From positions 558,001 to 622,000 of the forward strand of contig JAPEHQ010000021.1 of the NCBI GenBank assembly GCA_027405735.1: a DNA stretch of 64,000 nucleotides, written 5' to 3'. The notes beneath the pieces were generated by a model. It saw only the letters and a list, made by a program, of their open reading frames with translations, was not told the DNA's origin and did no database searches. Below are positions 13,012 through 24,815 of the stretch, in pieces; the stretch's first letter is position 1; the number at the start of each line of letters is the position of its first letter. The DNA is from Mucor racemosus. Taxonomy: Eukaryota; Mucoromycota; Mucoromycetes; Mucorales; Mucoraceae. The position numbers and the translations under genes were made by a program.

Positions 13012-14485
13012 GTAGGTGGAATACAACACGTACGTTAGGAGTTTTTTATATCCAGTATCAAAAACTGGGCGCTTGATTTCTATGATCTAACCAACAAATT
13101 AATGGGATGCTAAAATTATATCGCTGAATACTGTTGCAGCTGTAATACAGTATAAACATTGAAACTTGCAACACATTTGATTTTATAAAAATTTTCAAAG
13201 AATACCTGAAACAATTGATACAAAATAGGTTGAGCACGTACGATTTTTCGCTTTTTTTCCATTTCCACAGAAACTCAAGGAGGCTAAACCCTTTGCAATT
13301 CTGTTGATCAACATTAGAAGTACTTGCCATTGTAACAGGAGGTCATTTGGATTTATATTCGTTGAGAACTGCTGGTGAGTGATATATCAGAAGTTTACCC
13401 AGATGTAGAAATCCAGGAACAACTATTGAAATCCAACATGGCATGACATTTAGTAACTCATACTAAATGTCATACATAGTCCACTGGTAATAACAGCGAC
13501 TATCAGGAAATTCAGGAACACGTGGCAACAATGAAACATAAGCAATTCTACATCTTATCCAAATGATACAATCACAGATTCCCAATTCCACAAATTCCAT
13601 TGTATATGCTCAATGCCCGGCAATTCATTAATAATATTAATAATCATATAAATTCTAGAAAACATATAAATATGAAGCATCAATGAATTAATAAAATGTA
13701 TCTTTTAGTAGAGTATTTTTATATTAGTATCCTTTGATATAACAGTGCGCTTACTGACTTAGTAGGCTTAAATTGCAGGTAATAACCAGCTTTGTAATGA
13801 TTCACATTACATGATGTTTCAACAATAATTGCATGAATTAGTTTCAGTTGTATAATCCATATAAATATGTAAATGTTAAATCAGATATTGAACATTAGTG
13901 AAAATATCTGTTTCCTTCCTTTGTTAATAATTTTAATCAAATAAACTTATTATCACAACCTCAACCGATCTATTACTTAATACTACTTGTCAAATGTTAA
14001 TTACACTTAATACATAGTAAGTATTGACCAAAGTAATAGTCAACTACAGTTAGTAACATCAACAACGTCCACCTTTTGTACTTCTTTCTTAATAGACTCA
14101 ACCTATTACAAGATCATAGTACTTATTACAAGCTTGTTGTTCAAGCTTGCCGAATGTACAATGATTTATGATGGAAGCTGGTATCCGAGATAGTTGTATT
14201 ACCTATTCATATCTATATTCATGAAGAGTGCCAGATTATTACTTGGATTGGTATTCATAGATATTGTATTTAAATTGTTTTCAATAAAAGTGCGCAGCAG
14301 TAAGTTATAGGTGCACATTGGCGATGGTTTCTTCAACACAAAGTAGGTTATGAATGTTGCTCTTGGATATCGGCGCGTCCAAGATGCGCCCCTACTTTTA
14401 TGTAAAGTTGGAAGTCATTAGAAGAATGGAAATTCGCTGAGATAGGAGGGTTTTTGTTATTGATTTTTTATAATTGTAAAAAGTA
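13012..14485 (+). repeat. Dispersed repeat T, copy 1, with U element inside
   Basis: Colinear with 40480-41838: both contain the CAAAAACTGGGCGCTTGATT-like start, the ORF-bearing segment on the minus strand, and a shared 3' part beginning TTCAATAAAAGTGC. A T-like fragment is inverted at 46019-46460 and a short one lies at 58075-58150. On the minus strand from 13330 a reading frame starts MASTSNVDQQNCKGFSLLEF; related peptides occur in the other copies. The function is not recognised. Confidence 0.7.
13793..14132 (+). repeat. MITE-like element U, copy 1
   Basis: About 340 bp that recurs inverted at about 45239-45600. The ends read GTAATGATTCACATTAC and, inverted, TGTAATAAGTACTATGATC, giving short imperfect terminal inverted repeats (TGTAATRA). 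No coding capacity. It is probably a non-autonomous DNA transposon; the class is unassigned. Confidence 0.5.
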
Positions 14486-14489
14486 GGTT

Positions 14490-15800
14490 TCGGATTATTT
14501 TTAAATGGTTTTCGAATGTTTTTGTCCAATATTAAATTGAATCACGTAAAATATTTAAAGAACATGTAACTTTGCTCCATAATCCATTGATATCTCTCCG
14601 AGAATAGCAATATTAATACCAGAAATTGACCAAAAATGACCAAGTTTGACCTAAAATTGGTTATTAAAAATTGAGCGCCTAAATTGAAGCTTAATTTTTT
14701 GTATTCACAACATAGGCCTAACTCTAAGCTACTCTGTAATTTTTGCTTTGGCAAAAAATATTGATTTTTCGTCGAGATAATCAAAATAATAGCTCTCATC
14801 ACAGCTTAAACCCTATAGTAACGGGCTTCCAAAATTAATTTCAAAAAATGAATGAAAAATGATTCAAAAAACAAGATTTTTTAAATGCTCATGAACTGCA
14901 AAGTAAGTATACCTAGTGTATTAAATGGTTTTTGTACAGTTTTGAATTCTGCATCCATCCAAATAAAATTTAAAAAAATGTTTCACGTAAAATTTTACGC
15001 AAAATGCAATTGAAATTTTGAAGGTTTTTTGACAATATAGAATACTTTTTATAAGCATATTTTAAATTTAAATAATGGAGATAATGCATAGCAAAATTAT
15101 CTATTGATCGAGCTATTATTTAACCTTTTAGCTGCAGTTTTCGTAGAGAAAACAAGATTTTTGTGCAAATTTTTTTGAAATTCAGAATTTAGGATGAGGG
15201 TATATAAGGGAAAAATTGAGGTTAGAAATGAGAGTATCTCTTTGTACACATTTTTGAGGATATCTCCACGAAAAATCAATATTTTCAAAGAAACTAAATT
15301 GGGTCTAAGAGAGCTCAACGAGCTTGATGATATGAATGTAAAAAAAGCGTTGCTTTAATTTAACGAATATTTTGAAATCTACTGCAAAAATGTCAAAAAA
15401 ATGAAAAAAAAATAAAAGTGTTCAGAATTTTTTCATACTGAAATATGTTATAAATTGTCTTAAAACAAGTAAGTTTTATTATTAGAAAGTGTCAGTATGA
15501 CTTAATTTTTTTTGGAGATATGGAGCCTCAAAGTTTTCAATCCTTTAGCAGTGAAATACGCATAAAAATCTGAAACATTAGCACTGAAAAATTAATACCA
15601 ACTGCAAAAAATAGGATATTTCCGGATACTTATTTGGGAATTAAAGCTGAATATCTCAGGTACATTGACATATAATTTTTTCTTGGTGTTACTTAGTGAA
15701 AAAAAAGTAGAGCAGGGATGAAAAGTGAGACCCAGTTTTCAAGGAAAAAGCAGTAAATTTTAACTGTTTTGAGTCTTAGATATAGGCATATAATATAATA
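14490..15800 (-). repeat. Dispersed repeat R, copy 2 (inverted, nearly uninterrupted)
   Basis: The best uninterrupted R copy after that at 44085. Reading on the minus strand it goes from CTGGCTGTATTATAT-like sequence at about 15800 through the common middle to AATAATCCGAAACC at about 14480. It lacks the insertions seen in copies 1, 3 and 4, so it is a useful reference for them. No gene is recognised. Confidence 0.85.
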
Positions 15801-16301
15801 CAGCCAGTTTATATAAAGTTTTTGTTGCTTATAAAGCTATGACCAATGTTCTCTATTCGTACTTTAGAAAAAAAGTGATTTCGGAAATTGCATGATGCAT
15901 ATTTAATTATACCTTCCATTAAAAAACGGCTTAAAGAATTCCAGCTTGCTGTTTTGACGGGCAATTAAATAGTGTGAAGCTCAAGTATTTTATAGGTTAC
16001 ATGCATAGTTTACAATGCTTAAACATCTGTGCTTTTGAAGCATTGGCTCTCGGTAATTGACATCGCAATGGCAATAATTGAAACTAAATCAAGCTATTTG
16101 TGAGTTTTCGTTACGAATTTTTCCAAATTTGATTTGAATAGAGAACAATCTCGAAGCTTTTTTTGCTTTATAATCTTACAAGAGGTTTGATGCTATTGGG
16201 GCGGTCACATTTCAATAAACATCGGCATCGTACAGACAAAGACAGCTTTAATGAACTGATTAAACTTTCTCACTTTTTATCTATTTCTCAACTTTTTTTG
16301 A
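15801..16301. other. Spacer upstream of the E3 ligase gene
   Basis: No repeat or gene recognised. It probably contains the promoter and perhaps an unlocated first exon of the downstream FYVE/RING gene. Confidence 0.4.
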
Positions 16302-17759
16302 TCATTCACATTGTCGCAAACAAATACAAATAAATTTGGCCCAGGAGGGGTTTTTGCTATCCCAAAACTCAAACCTTTGAATTCAGCTAAACAATGTTAC
16401 GAATGTGGAGAAGAATTCAGTTTATTCAAACAAAAGTATCATTGTCGAAATTGTGGTAAATATACGAAAATAAGTAATGAATAATTGTTTTTTAAAAGTT
16501 ATTTAAAGGTAATGTTGTTTGTTCCAATTGCTCTGACCATAAGAATGCACTTAAAAAGTTTGGTTATGATAAGTAAGTATGTTTTGTTTTCGGAAAAGAG
16601 TGTCTTTATTTCGTAGTAAAGCAACCAACTAAACCTATTTAATCAAGTCCTGTGAGGTGCTGTGATACCTGTGAGAAGTTGATACAAATGCAAAATATGA
16701 ATTCGAATGAGTTATCAAAACTATCCCCAAAATTGTTGAAAGAATACATAAATGCTTATAAACTACCTTCTAAAATGGCCTTGGAGAAAAGTGATTTGGT
16801 TCGCATTATTTTCAATACAAGACCTATATCCAATGATAGTGAACTATATTATAGAAGAAATCGTACAAAGCCAACAGAGGCGAGCAGCGCAGCTGATATT
16901 GATAGAAAGAGTTTCTCATTTTCAAACATGATGCAAGATTTATTTACCCCTTCCTCAAATCAAGAATCCAACAATAATAACCCTAATAATAATAATGAAC
17001 AACGCAGAAGAGAAGAAGAGTCTAGACGCAATTTGCAGGAGCAAAGACACAGGGAAGAGCAGAATAGGCGTATGCAACAGCAACAACGGCAACAGCAGCA
17101 GCAGCAGCAACAACAAAGAGCACAGCAACAAGCTCAGCGTGAAAGGCAACAACAATCAGAAAGAGAAAGATTAGACCGTCAGCAAAGAGAGCAATATAGG
17201 CGACAACAACAAGAACAACAGAGACAAAGACAACCCAACTCACCTCAACAGCGGCCGCCACCTCAGCAATCACCACCGATACCTAATAGTGAGAACTTAT
17301 TATCACTTCATGATATGATCAAGGCCAACATCGATCCAGCGTCCTTATCTGTGCGAACATTAAAATCAATTTTAAAGGCAAACTATGTGGAACAATCTCA
17401 TGTTATTGAAAAATCAGAGCTTGTTAAGCTTGTTGTTAGATTAGTTGATTCATATAAAGCTGAACATGACGTTAATAATGGAGGTGATAGTGGTACTGGA
17501 GGTGGTGGAGCGTCAGGAAATGAAGATACTATCTGTAGAATTTGTATGGATGCTCAACAAAACTGTGTGTTTTTAGATTGTGGGCATATGGTTACATGTA
17601 TGGATTGCGCTAAAAAGGTAAGTTTGATACATGAAAGAAAGAAAGTGATAGAGATAGCGAAGATTTATTGTTTTTTAATACTAGTTGATTGAATCAAGAA
17701 ATGAGTGCCCAATCTGTCGTGAGCCAATTTTGAAACTGGTGCACGTTTTCCGTTCTTAA
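16302..17759 (+). CDS. RNF34/RFFL-like E3 ubiquitin ligase with FYVE-type zinc finger and RING (5' end unresolved)
   Basis: Predicted E3 ligase of the rififylin/CARP type. Visible exons: up to 16455, 16509-16572, 16648-17617 and 17685-17759. The N-terminal zinc finger reads CYECGEEF, HCRNCG|NVVCSNCS and CCDTC, a FYVE-like domain. Next comes a SAP-like stretch (KLSPKLLKEYINAYKLP), a long Gln/Arg-rich low-complexity region (about 16990-17270), a second SAP-like stretch and a C-terminal C3HC4 RING: CRICMDAQQNC, CGHMVTCMDCAKK, CPICREPILKLVHVFRS then stop. The domain order and the HVFRS end match animal RNF34/RFFL. The frame is open back to a stop at 16299-16301 but has no ATG, so the start must lie in an upstream exon (a CCCAG acceptor at about 16341 is possible) or be non-AUG. 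Membrane or endosomal action is inferred from the family. Confidence 0.85.
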
Positions 17760-17814
17760 TACTATATGTATCAACATTGAATAAACACCTATACATTGTA
17801 TTTTTACACACATA

Positions 17815-17859
17815 TAATATATATATATATATATATATTTGTATTTTCGAGATATAGAA

Positions 17860-17898
<39 letters not shown>

Positions 17899-17905
17899 GT
17901 ATGTG
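17815..17905. repeat. (AT)n and (TG)n microsatellites
   Basis: An AT dinucleotide run at about 17818-17838 and a GT/TG run at about 17868-17888, just downstream of the E3 ligase stop. The short open frames through them are artefacts of the dinucleotides. Confidence 0.9.
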
Positions 17906-19010
17906 TGTAATGTCATTTAAAATATTTAAGGTAAAAAGGCATAAAAACGGCGCTTTTGAACGTATTAGTACTTTATCTAATTTTGCCTTTTTGTACTCGA
18001 TTTTACTGACCTTATTATGCAAACTACATTATATTATAATATTTTATTGATTGCATAAGCTCATACAATGATAAAATTAGAAAGTACCAAACGTCAGTTT
18101 GTTATTCTTGTCAATTTTTTTCTGTACAAAGGTGTTACTCTTTTACAAACCCACTAAACTATGAAAGGTTCATAGGATTGGAGTTACACCAACAGTTCTT
18201 GTGCAATACTAATCATTATTTCTTGCAATTCCATTTTACTCATCACTGATTTAAAGTCGATCTTGCATAGATATGCAATACAACTTTATCTATTTGAACT
18301 TGATATTCTTTAAAAGGCGATATGTGGTAATTAAGGTAATTTACAAAATACCTATCCATGTGATGCACATGAGTTTTTTTTTTTTACTTTACTTTCAACT
18401 AGGTTTATACTCTTTTCTAGGAAAGAATGTCCTAAAAAGAATTCATTTTACTTCTCTTTCGCTTTACCAGGTAATATCCGAAAACTTCAGTAATCTCCAT
18501 TTCTAGAAAGTATTGTGGTACACTTTGTTTACAGCTTTAAAAAGTAATTTTGATTCAAGGCAAGTGTCCAAAAAAAATATATGAAACTATTTATTTATGA
18601 CAAGGAAAACATACATATTTATATTATTTCCAGCTGAAATATACGTTGTAAACATCAGTAAATTAGTACTGATCAAACACAGGTTGTAACACCTGTACAC
18701 GCATATATACTCATACAAGAGATAGAGTAATGGCAAGTAATACTAATTATTTTCTGAATAGCTAATTTTATCATCTGATGAGTAACATTGTTTATCTTGT
18801 AATTATATGTAAGCATACTCTTCCGCCTTGGTATTTATTTGAACACATTAATTTAGATGTTTTACATTGCTATATAAAAAGGGCCAAAATTTCCCTGATG
18901 TGATGCTTTTTATTACTTACATTTTCTTAAATATACATACTTTAAATACAAGGCAATCATAATACTTTATACCCCCTCCATTGCTTGTCATAAAATATAA
19001 ATAATAATTA
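17906..19010. other. Intergenic; upstream region of the OPT transporter
   Basis: No gene recognised. TATATAAAAAGG at about 18870-18881 is a plausible TATA box about 130 bp before the transporter ATG, and a pyrimidine-rich tract precedes the start. Confidence 0.4.
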
Positions 19011-21275
19011 ATGGAATCTAAAACTAGTATCCATTCCTCTCACTCTGCTCGGCTGGAGGAAAGGGTGATTCAAGAAACTTTATCTTACGATGAAAAGAAA
19101 GCTGCAAGCTTCTATGACAATGAAGATGCCATAGGTGGAAACACTCAAGAAGAATACCATGATGAAGACTCTCCTATTGAAGAAGTCAAAGCTGTAGTAC
19201 CCAAGTAAATTGATTATAAGCATTTAAAAAGACTTGAATATAACACTAACAACCATGTTAATAGCACTGACGATCCTTCTTTACCTGTATTTACCTTTCG
19301 TATGTGGTCTCTTGGTATCATTTTCAGTTGTGTGCTTGCATTTGTTAACCAATTCTTCTGGTACAGACGTAATGCCATGACTTTATCACCTCTTGTCGTT
19401 CAATTGATTTCATTTCCTATTGGTAAATTGATGGAATTAGTTATTCCTAAATCAAGGTTCTTTAATCCCGGGCCATTTAACATGAAGGAGCATGTATTGA
19501 TTACTGCTATGGCCAATTGTTGTTACAGTACTGCTTATGCTGTTGATATTATCACTATCCAAAACTTATGGTACGATCAAGATATGGGTTGGGGTGGTGG
19601 CATCCTTCTTATTTGGACCACTCAATTGATTGGTTTTGGTATGGCTGGTGTTCTTCGTCCTTATCTTGTTTATCCTTCATCCATGGTATGGCCTACTAAT
19701 TTGGCCAATATTTCCCTCTTCAGATCTTTCCATCTTTCCGATGGTGAATGGACTGGTATGCCTCGTTATAAATACTTCATGTATAGTTTCGGTGCCATGT
19801 TTGTGTACTACTGGCTTCCAGGTTACTTCTTCCAAGTATTAACTTTCTTCTCATGGGTTTGCTGGATCAAACCAACTAACCGTGTTCTTTCTCAATTAAC
19901 TGGTGGCCTTGATGGTCTTGGTTTATTTGCCATCTCATTTGATTGGTCTACTATTGTCTCTTTCCTTGGTAGTCCTTTGGTTGTACCTTGGTATGCTATT
20001 GCCAACATTGCAGTTGGTGCTGCTCTTGTTTCTTGGGTTATTGTACCAGCACTTTACTATGGTAACGTTTGGGATTCGCAAAAGTTCCCTATCATTACAT
20101 CTGCTTTATTCACCAAAGATGGTGAGGCTTGGAACAATAGCATTGTTATGAATCCTGACAAGACTTTAAATCAAGAGGTTTATGATGAATACGGCCCACT
20201 TTATATGACTAGTTTCTTTGCATTCACTTATGGTATCATGTTTGCTGGTGTTACAAGTATTCTTTCTCACACTTTCTTGTTCCATGGCAAAGACATCGTC
20301 AAGCAATTCAAGCGTTCTCGTACTGATGATGAAGATATTCATCGTAAATTGATGCGTGCTTATCCTGAAGTACCTCTCTGGTGGTACCTTGTTATCTTCT
20401 TTGGTTCATTTGCTGCTTCCTTTGGTGTGATTTATGGTTGGCCCGAGATTAAGCTTCCTTGGTGGGGTCTCATTCTTGCTATTGCTATTCCTGTTATTTT
20501 CACACTTCCAATTGGTATCATCCAAGCTGTTACAAACCAACAACCAGGTCTCAATATCATTACTGAGCTTGTTATCGGTTATGCTTTACCAGGACATCCT
20601 ATTGCTAATGTAACATTCAAAACTTATGGCTATATATCTATGGCACAATGCTTGACCTTTGTTAGTGATTTGAAATTGGGTCATTATACTAAAGTTCCTC
20701 CTAAAGCTATGTTCTGGGCACAAATTGTAGGAACAGTTATCGCTGGTGTAATCAATTTAGCAACCGCTAAATGGTTGATGGCTACTGTTGAAAATATATG
20801 TACACCTGAAGCTTATCCATTCACTTGTCCTAGTGCTCATACCTTCTATTCCGCTTCCATCATTTGGGGTACTATTGGTCCTGGAAATATGTTTGGTGGC
20901 AAGTCTCCTTATGCTGTTATGAATTGGTTCTTCTTGATCGGTTTCCTTTTACCTATTCCTTTCTACTTTTTGGCAAAGAAATACCCCAACAGCTTGTGGA
21001 AGTATGTTCACATTCCTCTTATCTTTAATGCTACTGGTATGATGCCTCCTGCTGTACCTCTCAATTTCTCCATGTGGTGTGCTACTGGCTTTATCTTTAT
21101 GTACTGGTTACGTAAATATCGCCATAATTGGTGGATCAAGTACAATTATCTTACTTCTGCAGCATTTGATTCTGGTTGTGCTATTGCTGCTCTCATTATT
21201 TGGGGTATTGTTCAAGGTTCTGGTTATACTCCTGATTGGTGGGGTAATGGAGGTGCTGACAGCTTCGATTGGTAA
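19011..21275 (+). CDS. Oligopeptide transporter, OPT family
   Basis: Proton-coupled importer of small peptides or glutathione-like substrates at the plasma membrane. Exon 1 is 19011-19204, the intron 19205-19264 and exon 2 19265-21275, giving 734 residues, a normal OPT length. The N-terminal ~65 residues are polar and acidic. About 14-16 hydrophobic segments follow. Family motifs include FFNPGPFNMKEH near the start, KVPPKAMFW (the KIPPR-type motif) and the C-terminal YTPDWWGN. Exon 2 uses a restricted codon set (GGT, GCT, ATT, CTT) and is almost intron-free, which suggests high expression. Substrate cannot be told from sequence. Confidence 0.95.
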
Positions 21276-22267
21276 TTTATAGTATATTCTTGATATTTAG
21301 ACTTTTATTCTAACATATTTTATCATTTTTAGGTGCCCTCTCTCTTCAGTTAATGGTTCTGGAGTCTAATTTTTACTACTAATGTTTATCCTTATTTTCA
21401 TGTCTAATATTAATAAACAAATAATATGAATAAAATGTAATTTCTAATAAGTGATCATGCTATTTTAGTATATTTACCTCCCTTACTTCTGAGCAACTTT
21501 TTAGTTGGCCTTGATGATTTTTTTTTAAATTGTGTATAAAAAAGATATTATTTCTAGTACACCATGATAATTTATATGGCTATTTCTTCTTTTTATTATA
21601 TACTACGCTAGGTAGACGTGAAAACAAATCTCTTTTTAACCAGTGAAGGTCTAAAATACTAGCAATATTTTTAATCCACAAAATCATTCATTAGTTATTT
21701 ATGTAGTGATTCAGTTGCAATAGTCTCAAATCTCTTCGAATTTTCAATAGATACTTCTTGCTTTGCGAGGATAATGCTCTATTTTATTTATATATAATAT
21801 ACGTAGCAATCTTATTAGGATGTACGGTTTCAATTCACCCATAAAGTACGCGAATTAACTGCATGCTAAGCTATTACCATCCCCTAAGTACAACTTTAAT
21901 ACTATTCAACTATATCACAGTATATATGCCTCTAATGCAGACAGTATATCGATAAGATATCTACTATACTATATCTTCTAATACCAAAATGCAATATCTA
22001 AAGATCTTCGGGGCCTTAACCTCAATTGTCAAGCATATACTATCTTGTTTCAAGGATTTTAGAGGACTCAAAAAACCATATAACATGCCCATTCTTTTGA
22101 TTTCATACGAGAAAATGAGGTTTGTATGCTAATATATTTTTTATAGTTTTTTATACTAATAAATACCAAAGGCATTAGTAAAATAAAGAAATATAAACCA
22201 GAGTCACGTGATCTAATTTTATATATTTAAGTATATCAACAAGCTTAATTTCAATTTTCAACAAGCG
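21276..22267. other. Intergenic, AT-rich
   Basis: OPT 3' flank (AATAAA-like AATAAACAAATAATATG near 21411) and the 5' flank of the tRNA. No gene or repeat copy recognised. Confidence 0.5.
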
Positions 22268-22340
22268 GGTGACGTAGCGTAATGGAGATCGCATCAGACT
22301 TCGAATCTGAAGATTGTGGGTTCGAGTCCCATCGTCATCG
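22268..22340 (+). tRNA. tRNA-Arg (anticodon TCG)
   Basis: A 73-nt cloverleaf without intron. The acceptor stem GGTGACG pairs with CGTCATC (one G-U), with discriminator G. The A box is TAGCGTAATGG and the B box GGTTCGAGTCC. The anticodon stem TCAGA/TCTGA encloses loop CTTCGAA, so the anticodon is TCG, reading CGA arginine codons. A short T-rich stretch follows at about 22348 and serves as a Pol III terminator. Confidence 0.96.
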
Positions 22341-24024
22341 CTTAACAATTTTGTTTTATTTTGCAATTTTTTTGTTTTTGATTTTAACAAATGTCTAGTT
22401 TTTTGATGAATTTGATGAGAATTTTCGATTTTTTTTGCCTAAATCGAAAACAATGATTTTTGATTGTGCTGCAATTCGGTTTTTAAAGTTCCTCATGAAA
22501 ATATGTCTCTTTTATATTCACATCAGCTCGATACTCTTATTATTTCATCTTTATTAATACCAATTCATTTTAGTTATTTTCAAATTAGCGTAAAACCTCA
22601 TCTAGAAATCGAAAACATATTACGCATAAACTATATTTTGATATCTAATGCTTTGTAGCTATTTTTCATATACATTTATTTTATACATTTTCCTAATTAT
22701 TTATGAGATCTCTTGAAATTGCGTCCTGCACAATTTATTTCATTATTTTCTACATACTTATAACCTTATATTTGTATATCCATTTTACATAAATACATTT
22801 ACATCAGTTGGACAACTTAAAACCTGGTGCTCATATTTTAGAACTTGCTGTTGCATTAGCAAGTATCTATATCTATGTAAACTCTTTCTTTTACACTCAA
22901 ACCTCTCTACCACTTTATCACAAGTTTACAATTGAATTGATTCAAAGATTCAAAGGTTCATTCACAACAAATATATGACGTATCAGATCGAATTAAAGCT
23001 TTCAGACAAGAATCCAATTTGAACTCACATGAATAGTTAGCTGTTTTTGTATTCATCAGGTAATTAAAATGTGAGTCATCTGGATTGTTCATTTTGAAAT
23101 CTTGAATAATTTCACTTTTATATCTTAATTACAACGTATTTCATACTTGAAATGACATTTCAAGTTATATTGATGAAAAGTTCATTTGATATTTTATTGC
23201 GTGTATTAATCATGAATATACTACATATTTCCGTTTTCTTTTAAATATAAATATATTTAAATATATTTATATAATCTAAAATTGTGTAATGCATAAAAAA
23301 ATAGAAGAATCTGATAACAGAAGATGTCGAATTACACATAGTTGCTAAAAGTTGTTTTAGGTTAAACAGCCGATATTTGTTACAATGGAAATGTTCACAT
23401 TTCCTGAAGATCTATAATTTTAATGTTCGGAATAGGTAATGTTAAGATCTACGACAACAACCCATTAATTCATCCGTTCCATGTAATAGGCTTCAATTCA
23501 ACACAATCGCTCTTAAACTGATATTAATATACAGGAATACATTCATAAATGGCTTTTAGTCAAATAACAGATCAATTTAACGAAGAAAAAAGGCATATTT
23601 GCTATATAACATACAAATGACGATATGTACGGTATAAGAGTAAAATAAAATGGCGCGGTCTTGTTTATCTGATCTTTTAATTTTTGTGGTTCCAAGTAGC
23701 ACGAATGTTAATCTCGGAACCAATATACTGCTGGAAGAATCAATTTATTTAGTTGGAACGCTCAGAATTTTCATCCGTATCAACATGCTTTGGATGCTAT
23801 TTTTTTAATTTCTTTCTCGAGAATCTATTCCGTCTACAAGATCTCAAATAAAATATTCCCTCAGTAAGATATGAAAGGGTATTTCCGGAATCTACATTTG
23901 ATTTTTATTTGATTTTTTTGTATGCATGCTATTTGAGACAATTGAAAAAAAGTATAAATATCCAATGTAATTACAGTTTCATTTGATTTTCTTTATATAA
24001 TTTTTATTATTCTAATCAAAAACA
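22341..24024. other. Long AT-rich intergenic region with one exon-like stretch
   Basis: No firm gene. Bases 22809-22979 (+) are open for 57 codons after an acceptor-like CATCAG, reading LDNLKPGAHILELAVALAS and further, then TGA. No ATG or partner exon is seen, so this may be a gene relic. TATAAATAT at about 23953 is a candidate TATA box for the downstream YcnI-like gene. Confidence 0.4.
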
Positions 24025-24815
24025 ATGGTTGCTATTTCTGGAACATCTTGGTTTACACTTGCTGCTACCGCAACTGCTCTCTTTGCTACTGTAACTGAAG
24101 CTCATTTGTCCATGACGGTTTCAAAATCTGATGTAATTTGTAATAATTGATGCCATTGTGATAACATAATTGACAGATAAATATAGGATGATTCCTACTT
24201 GACTACCTCCGTAAGAGTTCCTCATGGCTGTCAAAGCGCCAATGGCTCTCCTACTCGTGCAATTACTGTCACTCTTCCTGTAGATATTATGAGAGTTCAA
24301 GTGGAGAATGTCGCTGGTTGGGTATGTAAAATGTTGTCGATCTTTTATGCTGATAGCTAATAGCATTTTATATTACAAAATTTTAGAATGTCACTACCGA
24401 ATCTGAGCCAGTTAGTCCACCTGTTACTATAGGTACATCTCAAATCACTTCCAGAGTCAAAACTATTCGCTGGGAAGGTGGCCCACTTCCTCAAGGCCAA
24501 TACAAAGACTTTGGCATGCGTATTTTCTTGCCAGCCGCCAAAGATGATAGTAAATCAGAATTAATTTTCTTCCCTGTTCTCCAAGAATGTGAAACCGGTA
24601 GAGATCTCTGGAATCAAATCCCTGATACTGAAGGCTACAACCATGAATTACAACGTGATGCTCCTCACATTGAAATTAATACTCACCCTGATGACACTCC
24701 TTGGACTGAAAACAGATTAGTCAAAGGACAAACATCTGCTGCATCTTCAACAATTACAAATAGCGGTGCTATTAGTTTATTAGTTGCTGCAGTTGCTGCT
24801 TACTACCTTATTTAA
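24025..24815 (+). CDS. YcnI/DUF1775-domain copper-binding-like protein, secreted and GPI-anchored
   Basis: Exons 24025-24132, 24187-24321 and 24387-24815. A signal peptide (SGTSWFTLAATATALFATV) ends at TEA|HLSMTV, so the mature protein would start with His. In bacterial YcnI the N-terminal His helps bind Cu(II). The domain shows YLTTSVRVPHGC, ITVTLPVD, VAGW and the hallmark WEGGPLPQGQYKDFGMR followed by a hydrophobic strand. The C-terminus is Ser/Ala-rich followed by a hydrophobic tail (ISLLVAAVAAYYLI), as in GPI-anchor signals, so a cell-surface location is likely. Role in copper handling is inferred from the bacterial family; the fold assignment rests on these motifs. Confidence 0.88.
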
